Part shown: piece after piece, positions 44,044-54,509 of the stretch | How the letters are laid out: each line of letters starts with the position of its first letter | How positions within the stretch are numbered: the stretch's first letter is position 1 | NCBI RefSeq assembly: GCF_014905175.1 | Contig: NC_057792.1 | Span: 10,333,101-10,397,100 of the forward strand | Direction: 5' to 3' | DNA: 64,000 bases | Origin: Aphidius gifuensis | Lineage: Eukaryota; Arthropoda; Insecta; Hymenoptera; Braconidae | Made by a program: the position numbers and the translations under genes | Notes under the pieces: generated by a model | Databases searched by the model: none | Seen by the model: the letters and a program-made list of their open reading frames with translations, nothing else | What the model was told of the DNA's origin: nothing

Positions 44044-44765
44044 ATGATTCACGAATTTTATAACAATGAGGTAAGTGATATATCAACATTTTAAATTATT
44101 TATTAGTATTTATAAATTTATCATTCTATGTGTTTAATTTATTTATTAATGTATTTTCAATTTGTTAATTTATTAATTTTTTTGATTTTTAGTTGGATCG
44201 ACTTTCCACCCAAATTGCACCACTGATTGTTATTGAGGGAGAGTATCGAGAGGATGAGCGTTCTGGAGTTTCATATGATTTACACATGCGAGAGGATAAT
44301 TTAAAAATGGTAATATTCGATTTTTTATGCATAATTATATTTAATCATTATATTTGTTTTAATAAATATCGTTTCTCAGATTGAATATACTCTTTATCAA
44401 TACATAGTTTAATGTATTCATCAAGACTAATGAATAATTATTGTAAGTACTTTTTTATATTTAAATTCAAAGATTTTTTCTAAATCATTAAACATGTCTA
44501 TAATAATAATAATAAACTGCATAAATTTTTTATCCACAGGTGGTTTCAATATTCATACAAAATGTATAGGAAATAATAGAACTCCAATCTCAACTATTTT
44601 GCCAGGTATAATTCGAATGTTCATAATTTTTTATTTGGTTTTTATAAAATATAATTTTTATTCATTGTATTACAGATTACTGGAATGATGGCTCCATTTT
44701 CCCAGAAGAAGACGATTCACCAGTGGCACTTGATGAGTTGCAGTATGATGTGACTCTAGATGGTA

Positions 44766-44796
<31 letters not shown>

Positions 44797-45258
44797 CACA
44801 CATAATTATTTTCTTCATATTAATTACTCGATTTAATAATGTTAATTCTTATGTTTTCAGGATACTATGAAATTTTTGATTCATTTGGAAGAATGCCAAT
44901 TATTAATTTTTGTAAGTATATTTAAACTGTTCATATAAATAATAAATAAATCCCATAAAAAAAATAATAATAATAATAATAATATTTACTTATTTGTTTA
45001 TCTAACAATATAGCTCTCAGACCATCAGAAGGGGAAGAAGAAGCATTGGAGCAAGAGAGAAACATCATCAGAGAACAACAAGAAAAACTGGAGAGAGCTG
45101 CCATAGAATTCGACAATATATATAACAGTCAAATGGAGATTGCAAATTGTTTAAAAAAGGATGATGATGATGTTGTATTTATAGAAGAAATAATTTCTGT
45201 TAATGATGATGATAATAATAATAATAATTGGCATAATGATTGTACAATACTCGAATGA
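44044..45258 (+). CDS. Spliced gene of unknown function inside Polinton A'
   Basis: Exons with GT-AG borders: 44044-44070 (ATG), 44193-44309, then 44540-44610 region, a 44676-44761 region, 44862-44911 region and a last exon from about 45014 to the TGA at 45256-45258. The last four join in consistent phase. The join from exon 2 to exon 3 needs one extra base; a small exon near 44381-44441 would supply it but contains stops, so this junction is unresolved. The peptide is acidic (DELQYDVTLD, EIFDSFGRMP) with a C-terminal coiled coil (EEEALEQERNIIREQQEKLERAA) and Asp/Asn-rich end. I do not recognise it. It lies just inside the right TIR. Confidence 0.55.
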
Positions 45259-45429
45259 ATCATGCAAAATTGAATAAATATTTGATATTAAATTTATAAT
45301 TTTTCAGTCATTGTTTTTTTTTTATTATTAATAAATATATCCATCATAAATTTATATTTTTAGTCATTGTTTCAATTATTATTAATAAATATATCCATAA
45401 TAAATAAATATCATCCAATCACAGTGTAT

Positions 45430-45652
45430 ATATATATATAGATAATAGTAATCACTGAATTACCAACATTCAAAATGGCCGACTTTTGAATATACAGATA
45501 TACCAACTCCCCACGTTACCGATATACAAAATGGTCGACCTCAAAATGGCTGACATAGAGGGGGAATTTAATCGGAGCCTGGTGGGGGTTTAATTGGGCC
45601 GGAGTGGGGGTTTGATATCAAACTGTCCCAGGATCCGCCTTGCTTCACTACT
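45430..45652. repeat. Right terminal inverted repeat of Polinton A'
   Basis: It ends ...CCTTGCTTCACTACT at 45652 and mirrors the left TIR. Three CAAAATGG(C/T)CGAC-type motifs lie in its inner part. Confidence 0.9.
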
Positions 45653-47284
45653 GTTCAAGAATTTGAAAATCCAGCAAAAAAGCCATTTAAAAATTTTGAC
45701 TTGAAGTTACCAATGGTAAGTATGGAAAACTCAGATCAAATATATACTTATATTCATAATGAAAATATAAATTTTTTGCTGAACTAATATTATTTCTTTT
45801 CCATTGAAAATCAGGAACCTCAACAGGAGGAGAATGTATATTTAGACATGGACTCACAACGTATATTACCATCATTCAACAAAGTTCAAACAATCCAAAA
45901 CCAGCAAGATCAAAATGAATTTATTGATTATTCAATGGACTCGAAATTATCTCTTGTTAACACTGAGGTAACTCTTCAAAATTGATTGATTTTTTTTTTT
46001 TTTTTTTTGAATTGCAAAACATATTTTTTTTTTTTAAAATCAATAAATTATTGTTGATTTTCTTTATCACAGACTGAAAGTGTTTTTTACTTTGTGTGTT
46101 TAGGTTCAACAAATTCGTGACACACGCAAAATTTTAATAAATGTAATAAATCCAAATACCATTTATTCAAATGTTCCATTTGTCAATGAAGCTATACAAG
46201 ATAATAATGTAGATCAAAATCAACTAACTAATCATGCTATTCAATCAAGTGTAACTAGTGATGATAGTCTGATGGTAGATAGTGATGTAACAATTGATAA
46301 CCAGGTAAATATCTAAACTGTAAATAAAGATATAATCTATATTTTTTCTTATGCAAGTCAAGATAATTTTTTATGATGATTGAAAATCATTTTCATTCAT
46401 ATCAATCATTGAATTGATACTTATAATTTTAAAATGCTTAATGGTTTTTTTTTGTCCATGCATTTAGGATCAACAGTTTGATAAGCAACAGCAAATTCAA
46501 AAAATCATTCCAGAGCCAAAAAATGTTACTCCAAAGATTCAAATACCAGCACCTGTCCACAATATTGACAAAGAAAATGACAAAAAAATAGATAATATTA
46601 TTGAAAAACAAATTTCTCAGGTAAAACATATATTAAATAATTTTTTACTATGATTATATTATATTTTTTACAGTTATATTTATCGCTTTCATTAACAAAA
46701 AAAAGTATATTTATTTTCTTTAATTTTTATCATATTTATCTATGATATGATTTTATTAATTTAATTACTGTTCAACGAACACACGATGTAATAAATATAT
46801 AATAAATTTTATTTCTATTGCAGTCAAAAATGATAAAACTATATGAAGATGTGTCTGTACCAGCAAAAAAAATTTTTAATATAAAAAGTAGAGACCCCAA
46901 CACTTATGCTAAAGAACTAGCAAGAATAGTATTTACCTCGTCAGAATTAGCTACGTGTTCATTAACAGGAAGGCCATCCAATGCTTTTCGTCATTTAAAT
47001 AAAGAAGCTAAGCCAGGTCTTGATAAAATTAAATTAAAAGCCATCCAGGGTTAGTAATTATGATTACTTTTTAGCACATCTTTTAAATGTTTTTTTCATA
47101 ATAATTATTTTACCATAATTTAAAAATTAACAAAATTAAAAAAATATTTTTGAATTTCACAGAATACACGGTTCAAATATGTTGTGGAGGTGATCATAGC
47201 CGAAAAAATTACACCAAGATAAATTCAGGTATTACAAATGCATGTAACTATGCTTCTAATCTCAAAAAAAAAAACAAACTTTAA
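45653..47284 (+). pseudogene. BEN-domain gene, rest of exon 1 and six more exons
   Basis: Exons: 45653-45715, 45815-45967, 46104-46304, 46468-46620, 46824-47049, 47163-47284. All have GT-AG borders and compatible phases, and the last ends in TAA at 47282-47284. Exons 2-4 encode a Gln/Asn/Asp-rich linker. The last two encode the BEN domain: KELARIVFTSSELATCSLTGRPSNAF, then VQICCGGDHS. BEN domains bind DNA and recur in insect chromatin factors and in some viruses. No internal stops are seen apart from the Polinton disruption, so the gene was probably functional until that insertion. Whether it is host DNA or Maverick cargo is open. Confidence 0.8.
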
Positions 47285-48309
47285 TAAAAAATGTATTTTA
47301 AAAAATATATTAAGTCCATTGAATAATTTATTCATTTTTTATTATCATTATTATTTTATGTAATTTCATTGTCTTGGTTTAAATCTTTGTTAAATAAATG
47401 AATATTATTGTACGATAAATAAAAAAACTCGTTACAGCAATAAATAAATGGAATAATTGCAATTATATACTCACTTACTTTGTTCATATGTTGTTCATAT
47501 ATTCTAATTATCTTTTATATTTTGAATAATTATTAAATCTATAAAGGACTATTCTATAGAGTTTATACAATTTTTGTATAGAAACTATTCTACAGAAAAG
47601 GTTTTATAAAACAATCCGCTTCGAATATTTTATAAAATATTCTTCAAAATTCTATAAAAAACTATTTCTATAGAACAGCGTATAATAATAATTATAACAT
47701 TTAGAAATCATTTTTTTTTTTAAAAAAAAATCCTATAAACCAAATTCTATAAAAAATTAATAAATTCATTCTATAAAAATATAAGCAACAAATTTTATAG
47801 AATTTATTCTATAAAAAAAGCGTTAAATTTATATAAAAATGTTTTATAGGATTATTTTTATAAATAAAATCCTATAAACCAAATTTTATAGAAAATTAAT
47901 GAAGTCATTCTATAAAAATCAACCACAAACTTTATAGAATTTATTCTATAAAAAAAGCGTTAAATTTATATAAAAATGTTTTATAGGATTATTTTTATAA
48001 ATAAAATCCTATAAACCAAATTTTATAGAAAATTAATAAAGTCATTCTATAAAAATCAACCACAAACTTTATAGAATTTATCCTATAAAAAAAGCGTTAA
48101 ATTTATATAAAAATGTTTTATAGGATTATTTTTATAAAAAAAATCCTATAAAACAAATTTTATAAAAAATTAATAAAGTCATTCTATAAAAATCAACCAC
48201 AAACTTTATAGAATTTATTCTATAAAAAAAAGCGCCAAATCTATATAAGAATTTGTATAAAAATTTGTATAAAAATTTTTATAAAAACGTTTTATAGAAA
48301 TGTTTATAA
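47285..48309. repeat. 137-bp tandem repeats rich in TATAGAA palindromes
   Basis: From about 47725 to 48270 a unit of about 137 bp recurs four times, marked by AATCCTATAAACCAAATT at 47731, 47870, 48007 and 48144. Each unit contains TATAGAATTTATTCTATA, a perfect palindrome. The first part (47285-47725) is AT-rich 3' flank of the BEN gene. Confidence 0.85.
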
Positions 48310-48947
48310 AACTTTTTGCTACGTGTATACCTATCGGTTTTTTACATCTCTACCCTCAAGAAGGTTGTATAGGTGTTGATGTAACACATTCTGGGGGTAT
48401 TACGATATTTTCACCTCATGGCGTTTATCAAAATACTGAGGCAATAATTAATGCCTTGAATGGAGATAAAATACTGAATCAACATTTTGAATTCAAATTT
48501 AATTCCCAAACACGCTTTACCAGTATAAAAAAAATTTGTGGTGAAACCTGTGCTTCACATTCAATAACACTAACAAAAAAATTGTCAGATATTCTAGGCT
48601 TTAATTACATAGAGTGTGGATTATTATTTTCCAAAAAAATTGTTATACGTCTTAGTGAAAAACCAGCCAGTTTGTTGAGAGCATTGCCAAACTTATTGTA
48701 TGTTTATTGTGATATTTGTTCACCATATATTATAAGTGATAAAAATAAACAAGTTTTAAGAATTTTTGATAGTAATGAATATAAGTATGGTGGGAATTAT
48801 AATGTGAATTTCTAGCCTTATTATTTACCAGTAATTCAACAGACTTTTCAAACAATATCATGTATTATAAAAGATTCTAATGACCACATAGTCTTATTTG
48901 GGGATGACCCTTTGACCATGACGGTTCATTTTCAAAAAATTGATTAA
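48310..48947 (+). pseudogene. Penton-like minor capsid protein of Polinton B, 5'-truncated
   Basis: Coding homology starts abruptly after the TATAGAA repeats, so the true N-terminus is missing. The remaining part shows HSGGITIFSPHGVYQN, EKPASLLRALPNLLYVYCDI and, after a TAG at 48813-48815, PYYLPVIQQTF ... MTVHFQK, all typical of the Maverick penton-like protein. The end (48945-48947) lies 2 bp before the next start codon. Confidence 0.8.
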
Positions 48948-48949
48948 TT

Positions 48950-49531
48950 ATGTCAATGTATTTAAAGTATTATGACAATCAAGTCGGTGGTGGTGTAACA
49001 ACTCATCAACGTCAATACATTACTTATAATCAGCGAGGAAACGGTGTTGGAGGTTTTCTCAAGGGATTGTATAGAACAGTATATCCTATATTACAAAGAG
49101 TAGCTAAACCTGTTGGTGAAGAGTTGTGGCAGGCTGGAGTTAGTGTATTGGATGATGTACTAACCCATAAATCTGATTTTAAAAAATCATTAGAGAACAC
49201 GATTAAAAGAATCTGGTCACCGACTCAAACGTAAAGCAGTAGATAATTTAGAAACATTGTGGAATACCCGTGGGGGTGGTAGCAGTAGTCATAAGAAAAA
49301 GCGGCGTCGAAAACATATTCAAAAAGGCGCTGGTATTAATAAACAAAAGGGTGTCATAAAGAAAACACGTAATCAGAAAGGTAGTGGTCGTCCGCGTCAA
49401 AACAAAAATCTCGTTCTAGAGTCCAGAAAGGTGGTGGTAAAAAAGAAGAAAAATATAAAGAAAAATAATAAAAGAAAAAGATCAATAAAAGAAAAAATAA
49501 ACGTAACGTGTACGATATTTTTCTTAAATAA
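48950..49531 (+). pseudogene. pVI/pX-like minor virion protein of Polinton B, frameshifted
   Basis: Begins MSMYLKYYDNQVGGGV, then GNGVGGFLKGLYRTVYPILQRVAKPVGEEL, an amphipathic Gly-rich helix like the adenovirus pVI-type protein of Mavericks. A frameshift near 49215 passes to a very basic tail (KKKRRRKHIQKGAG), and a second shift near 49490 is needed for the usual ending before a TAA at 49529-49531, 2 bp ahead of the MCP ATG. It would line the capsid interior. Confidence 0.75.
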
Positions 49532-49533
49532 CC

Positions 49534-50858
49534 ATGTCTTTTACATAATAATTCGTGTGAGTGTACAAAGTCGGAGCTTGACTTATTTACAATACCTCCA
49601 ACACAAACAACGATCGAAGATTCTACATGGGCTTATTACAATCCTATTAGTTCAATGAGTGATGATTCGCAAATCGAATTTCATGTACCTGGAACAAGTG
49701 AGGAATATATAGACTTACCACATACACTGTTAAAAATTCGTGCTAAGATTGTGGATAAAAATGGGGCAGCAGCACCGGCAACTGACGCTGTAGGGCCAGT
49801 TAATTTGACACTCCACAGTCTCTTTCAAAAAGTTGATGTATTATTCAATCAAAAATTAGTATCAGCTTCAAATAGCACATATCCTTACAGAGCATACATT
49901 GAAACAATTCTTAATTATGGATATGATGCAACAAATAGTCATCTTCAACTAGCGTTATGGTATCCTGACACTCCTGGACGTATGAATGCAAATAGTGTTG
50001 TTGCTGCAGATGCAAAAAATGAAGGCTTAGTTGCCAGATGTGTTCATACAAATGCCGGAAAACAATTTGAGATGATTGGGCATTTACATGTTGATGTATT
50101 TAACCAGGAAAAATTTTTATTGAACGGGATTGAAATGAAAATTAATCTCACACGGTCAAAACAAGAATTTTGTTTAATGGATGCCTCAAACGACAAGGAT
50201 TATAAAATACAAATATTAGAAGCGTCTTGTACGCCGAGTCAAGCTAAATCCTCATATTATGATTGCTCATGCAAAAGCCTTAGCGAAAACGACAGCTAAA
50301 TATCCCCTTACTAGAGTGGAGGTCAAGAGTTTTTTACTCACCGCAGGAATCCTTGGAAATTGTCTCGACAATATTATTATTGGTACTTTACCTAAGCGAG
50401 TTGTTATTGGATTTGTTGATAACCGGGGCTTCAATGGTAATAGGCTCCGTAATCCATTCTACTTCCAACACTTTAATATAAATTTTCTATGTCTCTACGT
50501 CGATGGTAAACAAATACCTGGAAAACCGTTGCAGCCTACATTTTCCAATAATATATTTGATGCTGAGGCATGTCACACACTTTTTTCTGGTACTGGTATT
50601 CATTTTGGAGACCATGGCATGCAAATAGATAGAGATAGCTATAGAAAAGGTTATACGTTATTTGCTTTTGACTTAACACCAGATCTTTCCGCACATAGTG
50701 CTGGTCATTGGAACTTAATTAAGAGTCGTAGTCTACGTATTGAAGTACGCTTCAGTGAAGCTTTGGCACAAGTCGTTAATTGTCTTGTTCATGCCGAATA
50801 TGATAATATTATTGAAATAGACTCCAGCCGTCAAGTTATAATGGATTATAGTAATTAA
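49534..50858 (+). pseudogene. Major capsid protein of Polinton B, frameshifted
   Basis: Start ATG at 49534 (MSF...). A short early frameshift and stops near 49543-49550 precede CTKSELDLFTIPPTQTTI; the frame then runs through 50270, where a second shift leads to the last 190 codons (YPLTRVEVKSFLL, ADFS-like LRIEVRFSEAL, ending MDYSN). The layout fits a double-jelly-roll MCP. An inverted, nearly identical copy of its middle lies at 27815-28556. Confidence 0.85.
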
Positions 50859-50925
50859 ATATAAAGAAGAGTGAAAATAAAAATATATATTAGTCTAAGC
50901 AGCGCAGGATAGCGTAATTCATCTC

Positions 50926-51450
50926 ATGGATACTCAACAGCTAGCTAGAGCTTTACCGTATACAGATATCTCTGTTGGTGGAATTTATCCTGTAGACAAA
51001 CTTCCTTTTGTCTGGCCAAAGCCGTGTGCAATAATTGCAAATACAGACAATCATAACCAGCCAGGATTTCATTGGGTCGTATTATTTATCGATCATTTTG
51101 GCTATGGAATATACTTCGATAGTTTTGGACAAAGACCTACCGATCCTCGCTTCAGCTATGTCCTTAGAAGAAACACTGTCTGTTACGAGTATAATAATAA
51201 AAGGCTTCAAGATTTTTCGTCTAATGTGTGTGGTTGCTATTGCATTGTTGCTCTACATTGTTTTTCCAATGGCGGAAATCTTTCGAGTTTCCAACGGCTG
51301 TTTGGAGACGATACTAAACTCAACGACAGTACTATAATGACAATGTATAAAAAACTGATTAAAAAAAAAAATATATTTAAAAATAAGCGTTTCCATTTTC
51401 ACCGAGGTAGTGGTGCAACTGTACAACATTCTCATTGTAAATTTCGTTGA
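50926..51450 (+). CDS. Adenain-like cysteine protease of Polinton B
   Basis: 174 residues, intact. Catalytic residues: His in GFHWVV, Asp in YFDSFGQ, Cys in NVCGCYC. The C-terminal tail is basic. It is longer than the A-type proteases and closes the late-gene block at the 3' end. Confidence 0.9.
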   Translation: MDTQQLARALPYTDISVGGIYPVDKLPFVWPKPCAIIANTDNHNQPGFHWVVLFIDHFGYGIYFDSFGQRPTDPRFSYVLRRNTVCYEYNNKRLQDFSSNVCGCYCIVALHCFSNGGNLSSFQRLFGDDTKLNDSTIMTMYKKLIKKKNIFKNKRFHFHRGSGATVQHSHCKFR

Positions 51451-51569
51451 ATAACGAAATAAATAAAGTAAAATAAATAAAATTGTTTTTTGTTTGAATT
51501 ATTCCCTCTCCTTAATTTTTAAAAAATATATATAAAGAGAATTCTAAAATAGATGTTTAGTTTTAAAAA

Positions 51570-52637
51570 ATGGCTTCATCAACAAGCATGGTGATGGCAG
51601 AACACATCGAAAAACGCACTTGGTTTGAACGTGGTAAAAGATTGATGTATCGTGTAGAATCCAATCGCCGTGAAAGTTTTGAAACATGGCCGTTAGCTCA
51701 TCTTTTAGATATTTTTGAATTGGCTTCTGCTGGATTCTATTATACCGGAGTTGGTAACTTTGAATGTTGTTTTGAATGTGGAGTTAAAATTAACGATTGG
51801 ACTTTGGGTGATAATCCTTGGCTTGAACATCATCGAAACAAACCAAGCTGTAGATTTGTGCGCCGAATACCATGTGGAAATGTCCCTGTGGGCATCCACC
51901 CTGACACCGTGGCTGTACCTACTTACTACCCTTATCGGAAAAATATTTCTCCTGTAATTTCACCGTCATTCCGTTATTCATATTATTCAGCTGCGGTATC
52001 AAGACTTGAACATCGAGAATCTTTAAGTCTTTTTGATTATGCACCACCACCGTACCCTGATCCACAGCCTGAGATTGATGTTAAAACTGCCAAGGTTCGA
52101 CAATAACTTAATACTGACGTACGCCTGAAATCATATGGATATTGGCCTAGGCACATGAGCCAGACAAAAGAAAAGCTAGCTGAGGCCGGATTTTTCTACA
52201 CTGGTATTGGTGACTACGTTCAGTGTTATCACTGTGGTAATGGTATAAAAGATTGGCTCCCAAATGAAGATCCATGGGAAGAACATGCACGTTATTTTAA
52301 AGAATGTTATTTTGTACGTGTTATCAAAGGACAAGAATTTATTGATCATTTTAAAATACCTCAAACCGATGATCAACCATCAGACGATGAGGAAGAAGCA
52401 GAAAGTTTGACAATCGAATCGAACTCAATAGTCATTATGAGAAATATACCTACGGATTACCACAGTATAGATGAAAATATTGATCTCAAATGTAAAATTT
52501 GTTTTGAAAAAAATTTAGGTATATTATTTTTACCATGTAGACATTTTTTTTCTTGTGGAAATTGTTCAATTGATTTAAAAAAATGTGTTATATGTAGAGC
52601 AGATATTGAAAAAGTTGTACGACCAATTATTTCATAA
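51570..52637 (+). pseudogene. Inhibitor-of-apoptosis protein, two BIR domains and a RING, one stop codon
   Basis: BIR1 (residues about 30-95) has FECCFECGVKINDW and HHRNKPSCRF with the C-x2-C...H...C zinc set. BIR2 begins after a single in-frame TAA at 52104-52106 and shows VQCYHCGNGIKDW and HARYFKECYF. The C-terminal RING reads CKICFEKNLGILFLPCRHFFSCGNC...CVIC. The architecture equals baculovirus/insect IAPs, which bind caspases and ubiquitinate partners. No introns, same strand and 119 bp after the Polinton B protease: I infer captured cargo. A host retrocopy is the alternative. Confidence 0.9.
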
Positions 52638-52692
52638 ATATAAAAATAAAAATAATTTTTTAAACAAATATAACCTGTCTTGTAATAGTATA

Positions 52693-52920
52693 TTTCGTTA
52701 CAAGTGCCCACTCAGAGAACGTGCTCTCAACGAATTTGGAGGGGCAAGCACGAGCCTTGGCGAGTGTTTCCCCTCCAAATGAGTTGTGAGCGGGCTCTCT
52801 GATTGGGCACATGTAACGAACCATATTTTATATTAGTGGGATAATGTGTGAATTTCTAAAAAGCGCACTACCCCTCTTACGCTTTGGAAATTCACACATT
52901 ATTCTCACTGCCCTTGTAAC
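52693..52920. mobile_element. Foldback/MITE made of two hairpins
   Basis: Hairpin 1 spans 52693-52820, with arms TTCGTTACAAGTGCCCAC and GTGGGCAC..TGTAACGAA-like, and inner arms around TTTGGAGGGG/CCCCTCCAAA. Hairpin 2 spans 52835-52909, arms ATAATGTGTGAATTTC / GAAATTCACACATTAT. The outer edges also mirror each other (GTTACAAG...). No coding. It lies between the IAP and fusion-protein genes. Confidence 0.7.
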
Positions 52921-53001
52921 ATAAATTATTTTACCTATTCATATACCCATGTTGTAAATTAATCGACTTAGTCAATCACAAGCCGTGATTCAGTCAATAC
53001 C

Positions 53002-54387
53002 ATGGCGTTTACAGCATTTTTGATTTTTTCTATAGCTGTGAAGATAATTGAATCGAGAATACAAACACCGAGTTTGTATTATGATCATATCGAAAACGTG
53101 CGTCTAACGAGTAATAGTCTACAACTTACAACGTATATGGATGTTGACGATCTTCTCAATTTTTTACCGAATATTTTACCTTTGCGTTACTTTGATGCTG
53201 ATTTGGGCGGTTGTGGTAATTATACTAAAGAAGACCCAGGATTGGCTGGTCTACATAAAATATGTCAAAAGTATGAAGCAGATATAATTGTAGAAAATAA
53301 TTGTGACTTTGTATCACGACGCCTTCCTTTTTTGGAACAGCAACGAAAAAAAATCGCAATGTATACAGAACGAATTAATTCATTATTTCATAAAGACGTT
53401 ATAAAAACAAAACGTAATGAACCGATCTACCCTATTGTGGGTACAATATCAAGCTCTTTATTTGGGATTCTGAATAAAGACGATGCCAAGATGATTAACG
53501 AAGAAATCAATAAATTAAAACGTGATAATAAAAAAACAATTTCTGTTTCAAATAATACAACCCATTTATTACAAACAGAGCTACATACAGTGCAGACTCG
53601 ATTAAAAAACAATGACGGACTTATCAATTATTTCCGTGCACAAATGGAAGAATTTAGTGTTGGATGGAAAAGCAAGAATACACTTTTATGGAAAGTTCAC
53701 TTTGAAACTATGGTAAACCCCGGTCGTACCTGGCTTCAGAATATAGAGCTGAGTTATGATGAATATATTAATTCCTTAAAACTCGTAATTCAAATCGACT
53801 ATTTTGCTAGACTCGGATTAATCCACCCTCGAATAATGTCTAGTAAGGAAATTGAAGATTCTTTGCGTCTTTTTTTACAAAATAATAATAATCAGTACGT
53901 ACTACCATTATCAATAAATGAAGCGGGTATTGATGGTCTGCGGAAAATTGCTAAAATATCTATTGCCTACCATGAGAGACGAATTTTACTGAGTATTATG
54001 ATACCTCTACTATCACCAAAAATTTATTCAATAAATGAAATCCATCCAGCACCGATAAAACAACATACTTTCCAATCACATATTGCGGCATACATTAAAC
54101 CTAGAAGTTCTTTGATTCTTATAGCCCAAGATAAAAGTGAATACAGTACCAACGTTAATATCCAGGCATGCCAATTTTCACCAGTCGTACCAACATCTTT
54201 TTGTACTCACTCTTTTTCTTTACAAGATACAAGAAATATAAATTCATGTGAAATTAATTTATTAATGACAAACAGACAAGATAATATGTTAGATTGTGAT
54301 ATTCAATTTTATGAAAATCTTCAACCAAATTTTATTCAATTATATAATAAAAAAAAGATGTGTGTTATTGTACGCACAGGGAAGTGA
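53002..54387 (+). CDS. Baculovirus-F/gypsy-Env-like fusion glycoprotein, N-terminal part
   Basis: 461 codons from ATG 53002. A hydrophobic signal peptide (residues 1-20) is followed by a beta-rich F2-like part with cysteines, a furin-like basic site (KTKR, about residue 139), and just after it PIVGTISSSLFGILNKDDAKMI, the fusion-peptide/first-helix pattern of F-type proteins. A long helical region (residues 160-220) and Cys-rich beta domain follow. The frame ends at TGA 54385-54387, where the downstream nest of transposons begins; the ectodomain end and transmembrane anchor are at 61470-62037. No gag, pol or LTR is adjacent, which argues against a simple errantivirus remnant. It would mediate membrane fusion. 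Confidence 0.7.
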   Translation: MAFTAFLIFSIAVKIIESRIQTPSLYYDHIENVRLTSNSLQLTTYMDVDDLLNFLPNILPLRYFDADLGGCGNYTKEDPGLAGLHKICQKYEADIIVENNCDFVSRRLPFLEQQRKKIAMYTERINSLFHKDVIKTKRNEPIYPIVGTISSSLFGILNKDDAKMINEEINKLKRDNKKTISVSNNTTHLLQTELHTVQTRLKNNDGLINYFRAQMEEFSVGWKSKNTLLWKVHFETMVNPGRTWLQNIELSYDEYINSLKLVIQIDYFARLGLIHPRIMSSKEIEDSLRLFLQNNNNQYVLPLSINEAGIDGLRKIAKISIAYHERRILLSIMIPLLSPKIYSINEIHPAPIKQHTFQSHIAAYIKPRSSLILIAQDKSEYSTNVNIQACQFSPVVPTSFCTHSFSLQDTRNINSCEINLLMTNRQDNMLDCDIQFYENLQPNFIQLYNKKKMCVIVRTGK

Positions 54388-54509
54388 AATTATGTTCATT
54401 CAGTCATTAATAATTATGATAGAAATTTTTAAATTTATTGATTAGTTATAATATTAAGGTTCTATGTAAATGAAATTCAAATTCAAAAACTTAACACAGA
54501 ATATTATAA
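54388..54509. other. Short spacer between the broken fusion gene and the Helitrons
   Basis: AT-rich; no feature recognised. Confidence 0.4.

Larger units (their letters stand above)
29559..45652. mobile_element. Complete Polinton/Maverick copy A' with TIRs and target duplication
   Basis: Outer ends are AGTAGTGAAGCAAGG (left) and its reverse complement (right), with 6-bp flanks GTTTAA and GTTCAA. Gene order left to right: fibre-like(+), unknown(+), OB-like(+), MCP(-), small ORF(-), penton(-), protease(-), PLA2-domain(-), ATPase(+), PY(+), integrase(+), PolB(-), spliced gene(+). Length of 16.1 kb, AGT termini and 6-bp duplication are typical of Polintons. Many genes are frameshifted, so it is an inactive but structurally complete copy. 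Confidence 0.95.
21647..51450 (+). mobile_element. Polinton/Maverick lineage B, disrupted
   Basis: Left block (PolB, ATPase, small basic protein, PY-like, integrase) ends inside the integrase near 27800. Right block (penton, pVI-like, MCP, protease) starts inside the penton gene near 48310. Both blocks are plus strand and their proteins differ from A/A', so they are probably one element of a second lineage, split by an inversion/insertion carrying the BEN gene. Cargo genes beyond 51450 may also belong to it. Terminal repeats were not found; the left edge at 21647 is a truncation against the host-fragment chain. Confidence 0.7.

Noticed and set aside
47725..48270. CRISPR array
   Set aside because: Units are contiguous 137-bp tandem repeats without unique spacers, in a eukaryotic context.
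53002..54387. The fusion protein as a simple leftover of an errantivirus
   Set aside because: Not excluded, but no LTR, gag or pol is adjacent, and the gene lies in series with Polinton B late genes on the same strand. I kept the Maverick-cargo reading with the alternative noted.
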